DNA from: Neorhizobium alkalisoli
GTDB lineage: Bacteria; Pseudomonadota; Alphaproteobacteria; Rhizobiales; Rhizobiaceae
Reading direction: 5' to 3'
Length of the DNA: 64,000 nucleotides
NCBI RefSeq assembly: GCF_007829835.1
Contig: NZ_VIWP01000003.1
Coordinates: forward strand, 806,001-870,000
How positions within the stretch are numbered: position 1 is the stretch's first letter; every line of letters begins with the position of its first letter. The translations under genes were made by a program, and so were the position numbers. Below are positions 8,387-17,151 of this stretch, piece after piece. The notes under the pieces were generated by a model, which worked only from the letters and a program-made list of their open reading frames with translations, ran no database searches and was not told the DNA's origin.

Positions 8387-8734
8387 ATGTATATCGCCAT
8401 GAACCGTTTCCGGGTCGTTCCCGGCTTTGAGGAAGCTTTCGAAACGCTCTGGAAAAGCCGTCAGGGCCGTCTGGCCGAACTGCCTGGCTATGTCGAATTC
8501 CACATGCTGAAAGGCCCGAAGGCAGAGGATCACACCCTCTACGCGTCCCACACCGTCTGGGAGACTTTCGAACACTTTCAGGCCTGGACGAAGTCGGAAC
8601 AGTTCCGCGCCGCGCATGCCAATGCCGGCCAGAGCCACAGCAAGGTCGAATATCTCTCCGGCCCGCATTTCGAAGGGTTCGAAGTGATCATTCACGAAGA
8701 CAAGAACGGCGTGCGCGCCGCCGACGCAGCCTGA
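8387..8734 (+). CDS. IsdG/HmuQ-like haem-degrading monooxygenase
   Basis: A 115-residue ABM-domain protein. It begins MYIAMNRFRVVPGFEEAFE, the beta-strand and helix typical of IsdG-type enzymes, contains LPGYVEFHMLKGPK, and ends the domain with VWETFEHFQAWTKSEQF, where W and H resemble the haem-site residues of the family. Such enzymes cleave haem to release iron. It is transcribed divergently from hmuT and lies 9 bp before hutX, which strongly supports a haem role over a polyketide one. In Bradyrhizobium, HmuQ and HmuD are comparable proteins. Confidence 0.85.
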   Translation: MYIAMNRFRVVPGFEEAFETLWKSRQGRLAELPGYVEFHMLKGPKAEDHTLYASHTVWETFEHFQAWTKSEQFRAAHANAGQSHSKVEYLSGPHFEGFEVIIHEDKNGVRAADAA

Positions 8735-8743
8735 GGCCGGCCG

Positions 8744-9274
8744 ATGGACGCGCATAATACGGGTGGAACGGAAGCCGAGCGTCGCGAACGCGCGCTGGCG
8801 GCCCTTGCCGAAAAGCCGGACGGCATTGTCGAGTCGATTGCCGCGACCGCCGAAGTCACGCCCGCGGAAATCCTGGAAATCCTGCCAAAGGGCTCGGCCG
8901 TGATCGCGCCGAAGGAAAGCTTTCTCGATATCTGGAACGAGCTTGCTACCTGGGGCATCGTCCTTTTCCTCGTCCATACCGAGGATGTCGTTGCCGAGAT
9001 CGATGGCAGCCTGCCGATCGGCTCAGAGAGCCACGGCTGGTTCAACATCCATGGCGACAGCCCGATCGGCGGTCACATCAAGAAGGACAATTGCGCCTCG
9101 ATCACCTTTGTCGACCGCGCCTTCCACGGCCGCCGCTCCTGTTCGATCTGGTTCATGAACCAGAAGGGCGGCGCCATGTTCAAGATCTTCGTACACCGCG
9201 ATGAGGCCCGCGAACTGGAAGCTGACCAGCTGGCAAAGTTCGAAGCGCTTCGCGATCGCTACGCAGCGCTTTGA
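8744..9274 (+). CDS. hutX: Haem utilisation cytosolic carrier HutX
   Basis: A 176-residue HutX/HuvX family protein. The family is recognised by the segment IWNELATWGIVLFLVHTEDV near residue 66, GWFNIHGDSPIGGHIKKDNC near residue 100, and the end AMFKIFVHRDEARELEADQL. HutX binds haem in the cytosol and hands it to a degrading enzyme. It follows the IsdG-like gene by 9 bp, so the two form a haem trafficking and degradation unit facing the hmuTUV importer. Confidence 0.92.
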   Translation: MDAHNTGGTEAERRERALAALAEKPDGIVESIAATAEVTPAEILEILPKGSAVIAPKESFLDIWNELATWGIVLFLVHTEDVVAEIDGSLPIGSESHGWFNIHGDSPIGGHIKKDNCASITFVDRAFHGRRSCSIWFMNQKGGAMFKIFVHRDEARELEADQLAKFEALRDRYAAL

Positions 9275-9279
9275 CGACA

Positions 9280-9308
9280 ATGGCCCGGCGAACTGATCGC
9301 CGGGCCAT
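9280..9308 (+). terminator. Hairpin after hutX
   Basis: A 12-bp perfect stem, ATGGCCCGGCGA with TCGCCGGGCCAT, and a 5-base loop begins 6 bp after the hutX stop. It lacks an immediate T-run, but T-runs follow at about 9320 and 9344. The remaining sequence to 9562 shows no convincing gene. Confidence 0.65.
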
Positions 9309-9562
9309 CTCCCAACTCAGGTTTTTTTCCTGGCACGCGATTTTTTTTGGAACCATCCGCCCGCCTGGACGTTATGGCGAGTGAAGGGCTATTCTGGCCC
9401 GCTTTGCGACGGTGCCCTTCGCCCGTAAGCTTGAGCGCCTTTGTCCTTCACCAAGAGAGGCTGCGCCGCTCGATGGCGGATCGGTCGCTTTATCACGACC
9501 GTGGAGGAGGCGATCTTCGACGCGGCGCGCCTCCTCTTTAATTTCTCCACAGGATCAATGAA

Positions 9563-9751
9563 CTAGTGGCGTGCCACATGCTCCGGCATGCCTTTGCGCT
9601 TGGTCGATGCCAGTTCATCCAGCTCTTTTTCGGTCATGGATTTCTCCATACTTTTCGAGGCGCCTTTCAGGGCGCTTTTCTTGATCTCGCCGCGCTTGGC
9701 TGCAAGGGCAGCCCCTGCGGCCTTCTGCTGTGCCTGGGATTTTGCCGGCAT
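9563..9751 (-). CDS. DUF3008 family small protein
   Basis: A 62-residue, lysine- and alanine-rich protein beginning MPAKSQAQQKAAGAALAAKR and ending with TKRKGMPEHVARH, both characteristic of DUF3008. It is soluble and has no membrane segment; function is unknown. The start at 9751 is fixed by GAGGAGG about 5 bases upstream; an in-frame upstream ATG has no such site. It stands alone. Confidence 0.88.
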   Translation of the reverse strand: MPAKSQAQQKAAGAALAAKRGEIKKSALKGASKSMEKSMTEKELDELASTKRKGMPEHVARH

Positions 9752-9910
9752 GTTCGCCTCCTCATGATTGAACAAGCAATCCAACCGGCAATCTGCTGAA
9801 TTGGTTCCACAGGGCGTTTGAACTCTCGTCTCTTGCGGAACCGCAAAGCGTTTTCGCGGGTTGTCTGTTCAAGATCCGCTTCTCCAGTCCGCGACCAGAA
9901 AGGAACCATC

Positions 9911-10162
9911 ATGCAATCCCAGAAGACGACTGAAACCAAGCCTTCCAATGCCGATGCCAAGGAGCGTCAGCACATGGATGAAGCGCTGAACGCGCAGGAT
10001 GATTCCACCAATCTGGACGCTGTCCGCGAAGCCGCCCGGCTCGGCACGATCGACACGTTCATGGTCGATGCAGATCTCGAGGACGAAGACCAGCGCCAGG
10101 ACACCGACCAGCCGGACGGCCGCCCAAGCCCGATGGCAAACGCCGACAATCAGGAAAAGTAG
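9911..10162 (+). CDS. Small acidic hypothetical protein
   Basis: An 83-residue, very acidic, soluble protein. It begins MQSQKTTETKPSNADAKERQ and the C-terminus is rich in Asp, Glu and Gln (for example DADLEDEDQRQDTDQ). There is no signal peptide or membrane segment and I do not recognise a domain. The ATG is preceded by AGAAAGGAACCATC, a good ribosome site, and codon use looks native. It stands alone, upstream of the nucleotidyltransferase gene but separated by 108 bp. Confidence 0.7.
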   Translation: MQSQKTTETKPSNADAKERQHMDEALNAQDDSTNLDAVREAARLGTIDTFMVDADLEDEDQRQDTDQPDGRPSPMANADNQEK

Positions 10163-10270
10163 GCCATTCCGCTCATCCCGGCCACGCCTTTGCGGCACCG
10201 GGATCAGCGGCCTTGGAACTTCCGGTCGTGTTCAAGGGTTCACCTTCACAACCATGATCGGAGCGTTTCG

Positions 10271-11167
10271 ATGATTGCCGAAGGACATGTAACAAAGACA
10301 TTGCCGGCCACAGCACCGCCCGCAGCCATGACCGGCGAAAGGCTCCTGCACCCTGTCGAGACCATGCCGGGAATGGAAGTGAAGGCCGCACCGACCCTGG
10401 CCGATGCGGACGCGGAAGCTTTTGTCGCCGCCTCGCTGGAAGAACTGGTGCAATGCCACATCCCCTTCCTGCTGGCCGGTACATTTGCCGTCAGCGCCTA
10501 TACCGGCATCACCCGCCCTACCAAGGATCTCGATATCTTCTGCAAGGCCGGCGATTACGCCCGCATCCTCGCCCATTTCAAGGAAAAGGGCTACGAGATC
10601 GAGGTCGAGGACGACCGCTGGCTCGGCAAGGTGAAAAAGGGCCGGCATTTTTTCGATGTCATTTTCGCAGCCTCGAACGGCACGATGCCGATCAGCGACG
10701 CCTGGTTCGAAAACGCCCGCCAGATCGAGATGAACGGCCACAAGGTGCGGATCATCGCGCCGACGGAACTCATCTGGTCAAAATGCTTCGTGCAGCTGCG
10801 CCACCGTTACGACGGCGGCGATGTCGTCCACATGATCCTGCGCGCCCATGACCAGATCGACTGGCAGCGCCTGCTCAACCATATGGAAGTACATTGGGAA
10901 GTGCTGCTGATCCACCTCCTGAACTTCCGCTGGATCTATCCGACCGAGCGCGACAAGGTTCCCGACTGGCTGCTGGACGAGCTTCTGGATCGCCTGAAAG
11001 CGCAGCGCGAACTGCCGCTGCCGCAGATGAAGATCTGCCGCGGCCGCATGTTCAGCCGGGTGGATTTCGAGATCGACGTCAAGGAATGGGGCTTTGCCGA
11101 TGTCGGCGGCGAAGGCGACCTGCGCGACGGCGTCGATGAAGCATCATTGCAAGGAGGCCCGCTGTGA
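10271..11167 (+). CDS. Nucleotidyltransferase-fold protein, paired with a phosphoesterase
   Basis: A 298-residue protein with a minimal nucleotidyltransferase core. AGTFAVSAYTGITRPTKDLD near residues 68-88 supplies the Gly/Ser patch and the DxD metal ligands (Asp86, Asp88), and the third acidic residue may be in KKGRHFFDVIF near 124. The pattern is that of AbiEii/MNT-like enzymes, which transfer nucleotides or phosphates to small molecules, RNA or protein. GGAG precedes the ATG at 10271. The stop overlaps the GTG start of a metallophosphoesterase, so the two are translationally coupled. The substrate is unknown. Confidence 0.75.
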   Translation: MIAEGHVTKTLPATAPPAAMTGERLLHPVETMPGMEVKAAPTLADADAEAFVAASLEELVQCHIPFLLAGTFAVSAYTGITRPTKDLDIFCKAGDYARILAHFKEKGYEIEVEDDRWLGKVKKGRHFFDVIFAASNGTMPISDAWFENARQIEMNGHKVRIIAPTELIWSKCFVQLRHRYDGGDVVHMILRAHDQIDWQRLLNHMEVHWEVLLIHLLNFRWIYPTERDKVPDWLLDELLDRLKAQRELPLPQMKICRGRMFSRVDFEIDVKEWGFADVGGEGDLRDGVDEASLQGGPL

Positions 11168-11922
11168 ACAGTGCGACAGATAAAGACAAACCCGTCGAAA
11201 AGAAGAAGGCCAATAGCAAGGCCCGTATCGCCGCCATGGGTGACCTTCATGTCAAGGAACACGGCACGGCATCCTACAAGGATCTTTTTGCCGAGATTTC
11301 CCAGACTGCCGATATCTTGGTCCTGACCGGCGACCTTACCGATCTCGGCAAGGTCAAGGAAGCCGAGCTTCTGGCCGCCGACCTGCGCTCCTGCTCCATT
11401 CCCGTCGTCGGCGTTCTCGGCAATCACGATTACGAATGCGGCTGCGTCGAGGAGGTCACCCATATTCTGAAGGATGCCGGCGTGCATCTTCTCGAAGGCC
11501 AGGCGGTCGAGATCAACGGCGTCGGATTTGCCGGCGCCAAGGGTTTTGCCGGCGGCTTCGGCCGCCATATGCTCGGGTCGTTCGGTGAGCCGGCGATCAA
11601 GGCGATGGTAACGGAAAGCGTCGAGGAGACGATGCGGCTCGAAAATGCCCTGCGGCAGGTCCGCTCCGAACGCGCCATGGTGGTTTTGCATTATGCGCCG
11701 ATCCGGGAAACCGTGGCCGGCGAACCGGAGGAAATCTTTCCGTTTCTCGGCTCCTCGCGCCTTGCCGAAACGATCGATCGTTTCCCGGTCAAGGCCGTGG
11801 TCCACGGCCATGCCCATCGCGGCACCTATGAAGGCCGCACGCCGGGCGGCGCCCCCGTCTACAACGTCGCCTCGCATATCGAAAAGCCGACGGGGAAACC
11901 TTACGCCCTACTGGAGCTTTAA
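11164..11922 (+). CDS. Metallophosphoesterase, coupled to nucleotidyltransferase
   Basis: A 252-residue calcineurin-like phosphoesterase with all metal motifs: GDLH near residue 26, GDLTD near 56, GNHDYE near 87, LHYAP near 178 and HGHAHRGTY near 213. It has no signal peptide and should be cytoplasmic. The start is GTG, overlapping the upstream stop in GTGA, with AAGGAGG upstream. The N-terminal 19 residues are Lys-rich and probably disordered. The pairing suggests that one enzyme adds and the other removes a phosphate or nucleotide group, which is an inference. Confidence 0.85.
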   Translation: MNSATDKDKPVEKKKANSKARIAAMGDLHVKEHGTASYKDLFAEISQTADILVLTGDLTDLGKVKEAELLAADLRSCSIPVVGVLGNHDYECGCVEEVTHILKDAGVHLLEGQAVEINGVGFAGAKGFAGGFGRHMLGSFGEPAIKAMVTESVEETMRLENALRQVRSERAMVVLHYAPIRETVAGEPEEIFPFLGSSRLAETIDRFPVKAVVHGHAHRGTYEGRTPGGAPVYNVASHIEKPTGKPYALLEL

Positions 11923-11924
11923 GA

Positions 11925-11956
11925 TCACGGCCGGTTTCCATCCAAGCCGGCCGTGA
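11925..11956 (+). terminator. Terminator-like hairpin after the phosphoesterase
   Basis: TCACGGCCGG (11925-11934) pairs with CCGGCCGTGA (11947-11956), a 10-bp perfect stem, starting 2 bp after the stop codon. No strong T-run follows. It separates the coupled pair from treZ. Confidence 0.6.
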
Positions 11957-12060
11957 CTGTCACGAACGCTCCAAATTTCATTTGAAGAACATGTTCCACA
12001 ATGGAACCTCCCCCGTCCCTCGACCGTTTGCCGGTCTCTGACAAAGGGGGACGAAAAAGA

Positions 12061-13911
12061 ATGCCGCCCAGCCTGCCGTATGCTGACGCTGACACGGACC
12101 ATGCCGACCTCGAATTCCGCGCCTTTCCAAAAACATGGGGCGCCGAATATGTCGCGGCCGGCGAGGTGCGCTTCCGTCTCTGGGCCCCCGGCCAGAAGAT
12201 TGTCTCCCTCCGCCTCGGTGGCAGTGATACGGAAATGTCCCACAGCGACGATGGCTGGTTCGAAATTCTGGCAACCGGCGTTACCCCCGGCGCCGAATAC
12301 GCCTATGTGCTGGCCGATGGGATGACCATTCCCGACCCCGCCTCGCGCGGTCAAAAGGATGGCGTCAACGGCCCCTCGCTGGTGATCGACCCGACAAGCT
12401 ACGACTGGCAGCATCCGCAATGGAAAGGCCGCCCCTGGGAAGAAACGATCGTCTATGAACTGCATATCGGCACGTTCACGCCCGAGGGCACGTTCCACGC
12501 CGCGATCGAAAAACTCCCCTATCTCGCCGAACTCGGCATCACGATGATCGAGGTCCTGCCACTCGCGCATTTCGGCGGCAATCGTGGCTGGGGATATGAC
12601 GGCGTCCTTCTTTACGCGCCTCACGCAGCCTATGGCGCACCGGAAGATTTCAAGGCTTTTGTCGATGCTGCCCATGGCCACGGCATATCCGTCGTCCTCG
12701 ATATCGTGCTCAATCATTTTGGTCCGGAGGGCAATTACCTGCCGCTTCTGGCGCCGCACTTCTTTCACAAGGAACGGATGACGCCTTGGGGGGCCGGCAT
12801 CGCCTATGATGCCGACGCGGCCCGCCGCTATATCGTCGAATGCCCGCTCTACTGGCTGGAGGAATTTAATCTCGACGGCCTGCGCTTCGATGCGATCGAC
12901 CAGATCGAGGACATATCGGAACGGCACATCCTGATCGAGATCGCCGAACGCATCCGCACCGAGATCACCGATCGGCCGATCCATCTGACGACCGAGGATT
13001 GCCGCAACGTCACCTTCCTGCATCCGCGCGACGAGAATGGCGGCGCGCCGCTTTTTACAGGTGAATGGAACGACGATTTTCACAACGCCGTCCACGTTTT
13101 CGCGACCGGCGAGACCCACGCCTATTACGGCGATTTCGCCCAAAACCCCGAAAAACTGTTCGCCAGAGCGCTTGCCGAGGGCTTTGCCTATCAGGGCGAG
13201 GTGTCGCCGCAGAGCGGTGAAAAGCGCGGCGTCGACAGCATTGGCCAACCGCCCGCAGCCTTCGTCGATTTCATCCAGAACCACGATCAGGTCGGCAATC
13301 GCGCCCAGGGCGAGCGCCTGATCGAACTGGCTGGAACCGATAGAACAAAACTCCTGCTCGCCGCCCTCCTCACCTCCCCGCATATCCCGCTGATGTTCAT
13401 GGGCGAGGAATATGGCGAGACCAATCCCTTCCTGTTCTTCACCGATTTCCATGGCGATCTTGCCAAGGCAGTGCGCGAGGGTCGCCGGCGGGAGTTCGAA
13501 GGCCATTCCGGCCATGACGGCGAGACCGTCCCCGACCCCAACGCGAAAACGACGTTTGAGGTCTCGAAACTCGACTGGGCGAAACCGAAATCCTCCGGCG
13601 GCAAGGACTGGCTGGATTTCACCAAACGCCTTCTGGCGCTTCGCCAGAGCCATATCGTGCCACTCCTTGCCACCGCCAAGGGTGGCAGCGGCAGGATCGA
13701 CCGGACGGATCAGGGTTTCCTCGCCGTCACCTGGGCCTTCCCGAAAGGCATACTTTCCATGGCGCTGAATATTGGCGAGGCGCCGCAGGCGCTGCCCGAT
13801 CAGCAGGGCGACATCATCTTCGCCTGGCCGGAAGGCGAGTCGCCTGACGCCAAAAAGCTCGCACCGAATTCCATCATCGTCCGTCTTGCCCCCATCACAG
13901 AGGCCCAATGA
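12061..13911 (+). CDS. treZ: Malto-oligosyltrehalose trehalohydrolase
   Basis: A 616-residue GH13 enzyme that releases trehalose from the maltooligosyl-trehalose made by TreY. An N-terminal carbohydrate-module-like domain (VRFRLWAPGQK) is followed by the catalytic barrel with GYDGVLLYAPHAAYG, VVLDIVLNHFG, the nucleophile region LDGLRFDAIDQI and the acid region LTTEDCRN; FIQNHDQVGNR is the final conserved motif. The start was placed at the ATG at 12061 because AAAGGGGGA lies upstream; an ATG at 12001 has no site. The stop overlaps treY by ATGA. Confidence 0.95.
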   Translation: MPPSLPYADADTDHADLEFRAFPKTWGAEYVAAGEVRFRLWAPGQKIVSLRLGGSDTEMSHSDDGWFEILATGVTPGAEYAYVLADGMTIPDPASRGQKDGVNGPSLVIDPTSYDWQHPQWKGRPWEETIVYELHIGTFTPEGTFHAAIEKLPYLAELGITMIEVLPLAHFGGNRGWGYDGVLLYAPHAAYGAPEDFKAFVDAAHGHGISVVLDIVLNHFGPEGNYLPLLAPHFFHKERMTPWGAGIAYDADAARRYIVECPLYWLEEFNLDGLRFDAIDQIEDISERHILIEIAERIRTEITDRPIHLTTEDCRNVTFLHPRDENGGAPLFTGEWNDDFHNAVHVFATGETHAYYGDFAQNPEKLFARALAEGFAYQGEVSPQSGEKRGVDSIGQPPAAFVDFIQNHDQVGNRAQGERLIELAGTDRTKLLLAALLTSPHIPLMFMGEEYGETNPFLFFTDFHGDLAKAVREGRRREFEGHSGHDGETVPDPNAKTTFEVSKLDWAKPKSSGGKDWLDFTKRLLALRQSHIVPLLATAKGGSGRIDRTDQGFLAVTWAFPKGILSMALNIGEAPQALPDQQGDIIFAWPEGESPDAKKLAPNSIIVRLAPITEAQ

Positions 13912-16451
13912 CCGTTCCGACCGCGACCTACCGCATCCAGTTCCGCAACGGCATGACCTTCGATCGTGCCAGCTCCCTCGTTCCGTATCTGAAACGCCTC
14001 GGCATCAGCCACCTTTACGCCTCACCCATCTTCACCGCCACGTCCGGCTCGCCCCACGGTTACGACGTCACGAACGCCAACGAGATCGACCCGGATATCG
14101 GCGGCCGCGAAGGCTTTGACCACATGGTGCGGGCGCTCAAATCCGCCGGCCTCGGCCTGATCCTCGACATCGTCCCCAACCACATGGCCGCCTCGCTCGA
14201 AAACCCGTGGTGGCACGATGTGGTCGAGAACGGCGAAAACAGCCGTTACGCCCGTCATTTCGACATAGACTGGTCGCGCCGGCTGACCCTGCCCTTCCTC
14301 GGAGATACGTTTGAAAACGTGCTCGCCGCTGGCGATATCGCGGTAAAGCCGGATCCGAATACTGGAAAGCCGGCCCTTGCCTATTACGAAACCTTCTATC
14401 CGCTTTCCCCGCAGACCTATGAAGGCCGTGAAGCAGAGATACTGGCGATCACCGACAAAGTCGGGATCGCCGCCCTGCATGAGCGCCAACCCTACCGGCT
14501 GATCTCCTGGCGGGATGCGCGCCGGGATCTTTCCTATCGCCGCTTCTTCGAGATCACCGGCCTTGCCGGCATCAGGGTCGAGGACAAGGCGGTGTTCGAC
14601 GATGCCCACCGCCTGATCCTCGAGCTCGTCCATTCTGGCGCCGTGGATGGGTTGCGGGTCGATCATGTCGATGGCCTTGCCGATCCCAAAGCCTATCTCG
14701 AACGGCTTCGGCAGGAGGCGGGCAGCGCCTGCCACATCACGGTCGAAAAGATCCTCGGCGAAGGAGAACAGATCCCCGCCGACTGGCCGATTTCGGGCAC
14801 GACCGGATATGAGTTCATCGCGGCCTTGTCCGATGCGCTGGTCGACAATTCCGGCGTGGCAGCGATGCGAAAGGCTTATGACGCCTTCATCGGCAGGCCG
14901 GTCGAGATGTCGGCGGAATTGCGCAATGCCAAATTGCTGATGGCAGACAACAATTTCGCGGGCGAATTTGCCAGACTTCTGCAACTCGCAGCCGAGATTG
15001 CCAGGCTCGAAGGAAATGAGCTCCCGTCATCGCAGGAGGACATGAAAGCAGCTCTGCGCGAATTGCTTGCCGCTTTTCCCGTCTACCGGACCTATGGCAC
15101 AACCGCAGGCCTTCCGGCGGAAGGAACTTCCCTGCTTGAAACAATCCTCGAAAAGATCCGAACCGGCTCGACTGCGCCGCGGCCGCAAGCGCTTGATTTC
15201 TTGGCACGCATCCTGAAGGGCGATGTATCACCTGCTGCTGCCGGAGAGGCCTCGACCTTCCGGACGCGTTTTCAGCAACTGACCGGCCCGCTGATGGCAA
15301 AATCGGTGGAGGACACGCTGTTCTTCCGTCATGCGGCAGTCCTGGCGCTCAACGAGGTCGGCGCCGAGCCGCTTCCGCGAACATTCTCGCTCGACCGTTT
15401 CCATGCGGAAATGACGGAACGCCGTAACCGGCAGCCGGACGCCCTTTCCGCCACCACGACCCATGACACGAAACGCGGCGAAGATGCCCGCGCCCGGCTT
15501 TATGCCCTGACCGAGGCACCGGACCGTTGGGCTGCAAGTGTTGCCCGCTGGCAGGCGATGAACGGCAAGGCTCTTACCACCCTCGAAACCGGCCCTGCGC
15601 CGGAGCCGGCGGTGGAATGGATGATCTACCAGTCCCTCGCCGGTGTCTGGCCGACAGACCTTGCGATCGACGATGAAGGTGGGCTGAAGGCACTCGAAGA
15701 TCGCTTTTTGCCCTATCTGGAAAAGGCATTGCGCGAGGCAAAGCTGCGCACCAACTGGGGCGATGGTGACGAAGCTTATGAAAAGGCCGTGCTGAACTAT
15801 GCCCGCCACCTCCTGTCCCCCGGCAATCAGGATTTCCTGGCGGATTTCACCAAAACCCTTCATCCCTTTGTCGAGGCAGGTCTCGTCAACAGCCTGACCC
15901 AGACGATCGTAAAACTGACTGCGCCCGGCGTGCCGGATATCTATCAGGGCGCGGAAGGTCTCGATTTCAGCCTCGTCGACCCCGACAATCGCCGCGAACC
16001 GGATTTTTCGCATCTCGAAACACAGCTTATGGAACGAGGCCCGCGGCTGTCCTCATCCAGCGAGGCGTCCTGGCAGAGTGGAAGTCTGAAACAGCACGTC
16101 ATCGCGTCACTGCTGCGGCTTCGCCAGGAGGCGCCATCCCTGTTTCGCGAGGGCGATTATCTGCCGCTTCAGGCGAATGGCGGCCGTTCGGTCAACCTGC
16201 TTGCCTTCGCCCGTGCCGATTTCGATGATGCCGTCATCGTCATAACACCCCGTCTTGTCCTCGGCGCTCTGCACCGTGATGTCGCAGCCCGTTCGGAACA
16301 GTGGGTCGAAACCGAGGTCAATCTGCCGCCAAGGCTGGCCAATCGCCGCTATCTCGACCTCTGCAGCGGCAAGACTTATGACGCACGCGACAGGATCGGC
16401 ATTGCCCGCGTTTTCGTCGACCACCCTTTCGCTATCCTCGTCGCAAGCTAG
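13908..16451 (+). CDS. treY: Malto-oligosyltrehalose synthase
   Basis: An 847-residue GH13 enzyme that turns the reducing end of an alpha-1,4-glucan into a trehalose unit by intramolecular transglucosylation. It begins with ATYRIQFRNGMTFDRA; other landmarks are LILDIVPNHMA near residue 85, the nucleophile region VDGLRVDHVDGLADP near 245, VEKILGEGE and STTTHDTKRGEDARAR-like SATTTHDTKRGED near 515. Its ATG overlaps the treZ stop. The pair makes trehalose as a compatible solute from glycogen; no debranching gene treX is adjacent. Confidence 0.96.
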   Translation: MTVPTATYRIQFRNGMTFDRASSLVPYLKRLGISHLYASPIFTATSGSPHGYDVTNANEIDPDIGGREGFDHMVRALKSAGLGLILDIVPNHMAASLENPWWHDVVENGENSRYARHFDIDWSRRLTLPFLGDTFENVLAAGDIAVKPDPNTGKPALAYYETFYPLSPQTYEGREAEILAITDKVGIAALHERQPYRLISWRDARRDLSYRRFFEITGLAGIRVEDKAVFDDAHRLILELVHSGAVDGLRVDHVDGLADPKAYLERLRQEAGSACHITVEKILGEGEQIPADWPISGTTGYEFIAALSDALVDNSGVAAMRKAYDAFIGRPVEMSAELRNAKLLMADNNFAGEFARLLQLAAEIARLEGNELPSSQEDMKAALRELLAAFPVYRTYGTTAGLPAEGTSLLETILEKIRTGSTAPRPQALDFLARILKGDVSPAAAGEASTFRTRFQQLTGPLMAKSVEDTLFFRHAAVLALNEVGAEPLPRTFSLDRFHAEMTERRNRQPDALSATTTHDTKRGEDARARLYALTEAPDRWAASVARWQAMNGKALTTLETGPAPEPAVEWMIYQSLAGVWPTDLAIDDEGGLKALEDRFLPYLEKALREAKLRTNWGDGDEAYEKAVLNYARHLLSPGNQDFLADFTKTLHPFVEAGLVNSLTQTIVKLTAPGVPDIYQGAEGLDFSLVDPDNRREPDFSHLETQLMERGPRLSSSSEASWQSGSLKQHVIASLLRLRQEAPSLFREGDYLPLQANGGRSVNLLAFARADFDDAVIVITPRLVLGALHRDVAARSEQWVETEVNLPPRLANRRYLDLCSGKTYDARDRIGIARVFVDHPFAILVAS

Positions 16452-16529
16452 TGCGCAGCGCGTCCTATTGGGCGCGCAAGGGAGGCCTCTGCATTGTCGT
16501 TTGATAGCCTCACCCATCACCCAAAAATC

Positions 16530-16560
16530 AAGGCGCCGCTCCATCATGGAGCGGCGCCTT
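16530..16560. terminator. Bidirectional terminator between treY and a small membrane gene
   Basis: AAGGCGCCGCTCCA (16530-16543) and TGGAGCGGCGCCTT (16547-16560) form a perfect 14-bp stem with a 3-base loop between two converging genes. On the minus strand it is followed by GATTTTTGGG, giving a U-rich tail. Confidence 0.85.
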
Positions 16561-16604
16561 GAATCTTTACCTGAGCTTCATGTCAGGCTGAAACTCGAAT
16601 GAAA

Positions 16605-16679
16605 TCAGGCAAATCCGACGAGATTCAGAACTGCGATAACGATGACCACGGCTCCAACCAACCATACGATGCTGTTCAT
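16605..16679 (-). CDS. 24-residue single-span membrane protein
   Basis: A tiny gene read on the minus strand. After MNSIVW the product is almost entirely hydrophobic (LVGAVVIVIAVLNLVGFA), one transmembrane helix. TTTAAAGGAGAGCAAA lies directly before the ATG, an excellent ribosome site, and the preceding intergenic terminator supports a discrete transcription unit. Similar short proteins occur in Rhizobiales genomes without known function. It is too short to be found by most gene callers. Confidence 0.7.
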   Translation of the reverse strand: MNSIVWLVGAVVIVIAVLNLVGFA

Positions 16680-16796
16680 TTTGCTCTCCTTTAAATCTCG
16701 TGAAGTGAACGGTGCGGCGCGGGAAAAGTTCCACCGAAACGTGATGAGGATTGTCGAGGCCGTGATGCCAAATGCCCGGCCGGACAAAGCCCCGTA

Positions 16797-17045
16797 TCAG
16801 GCTCCCGGCGTGGCGGTGCCATCACCCCGGCGCAGCTGGCGCAGGTGACTGACGATGCGCAGTGAACTCGACGCGCGCTGGGCGGAGTAATCGGAAGCCT
16901 TGGAAAGAATGTGCAGCATGTCTTCCGCTTCATCGGCGGAAATCGTACCGCGCGCTGCCAGACCATCGACCAGCATCAGCACGACGGCCTCGACCGCCAG
17001 CGCCCGCCGCCGCATTTCCGTTTCGATCTGCTCATTGTCATGCAT
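16797..17045 (-). CDS. Hypothetical 82-residue protein
   Basis: A soluble, mostly helical 82-residue protein beginning MHDNEQIETEMRRRALAVEA, with a hydrophobic helix VVLMLVDGLAARGTISADEA and a second helix around EDMLHILSKASDYSAQRASS. GAAGGAGCCTGAA precedes the ATG. I do not recognise a family. It stands alone between two other minus-strand genes. Confidence 0.65.
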   Translation of the reverse strand: MHDNEQIETEMRRRALAVEAVVLMLVDGLAARGTISADEAEDMLHILSKASDYSAQRASSSLRIVSHLRQLRRGDGTATPGA

Positions 17046-17151
17046 TTCAGGCTCCTTCGTTGATTGTCGAATGTTTTCAGGAATGAATTGTTCCTGATCG
17101 ACAACCGACGACCGCGAATGGAGCAGTGAGGCAGTGGGCTATACTGTGCGG

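Noticed and set aside
9347..9541. A 64-residue plus-strand frame after hutX
   Set aside because: No ribosome site, unusual composition and no family; treated as intergenic.
11908..13908. A 666-residue minus-strand frame opposite treZ
   Set aside because: treZ has all GH13 motifs; the reverse frame has none.
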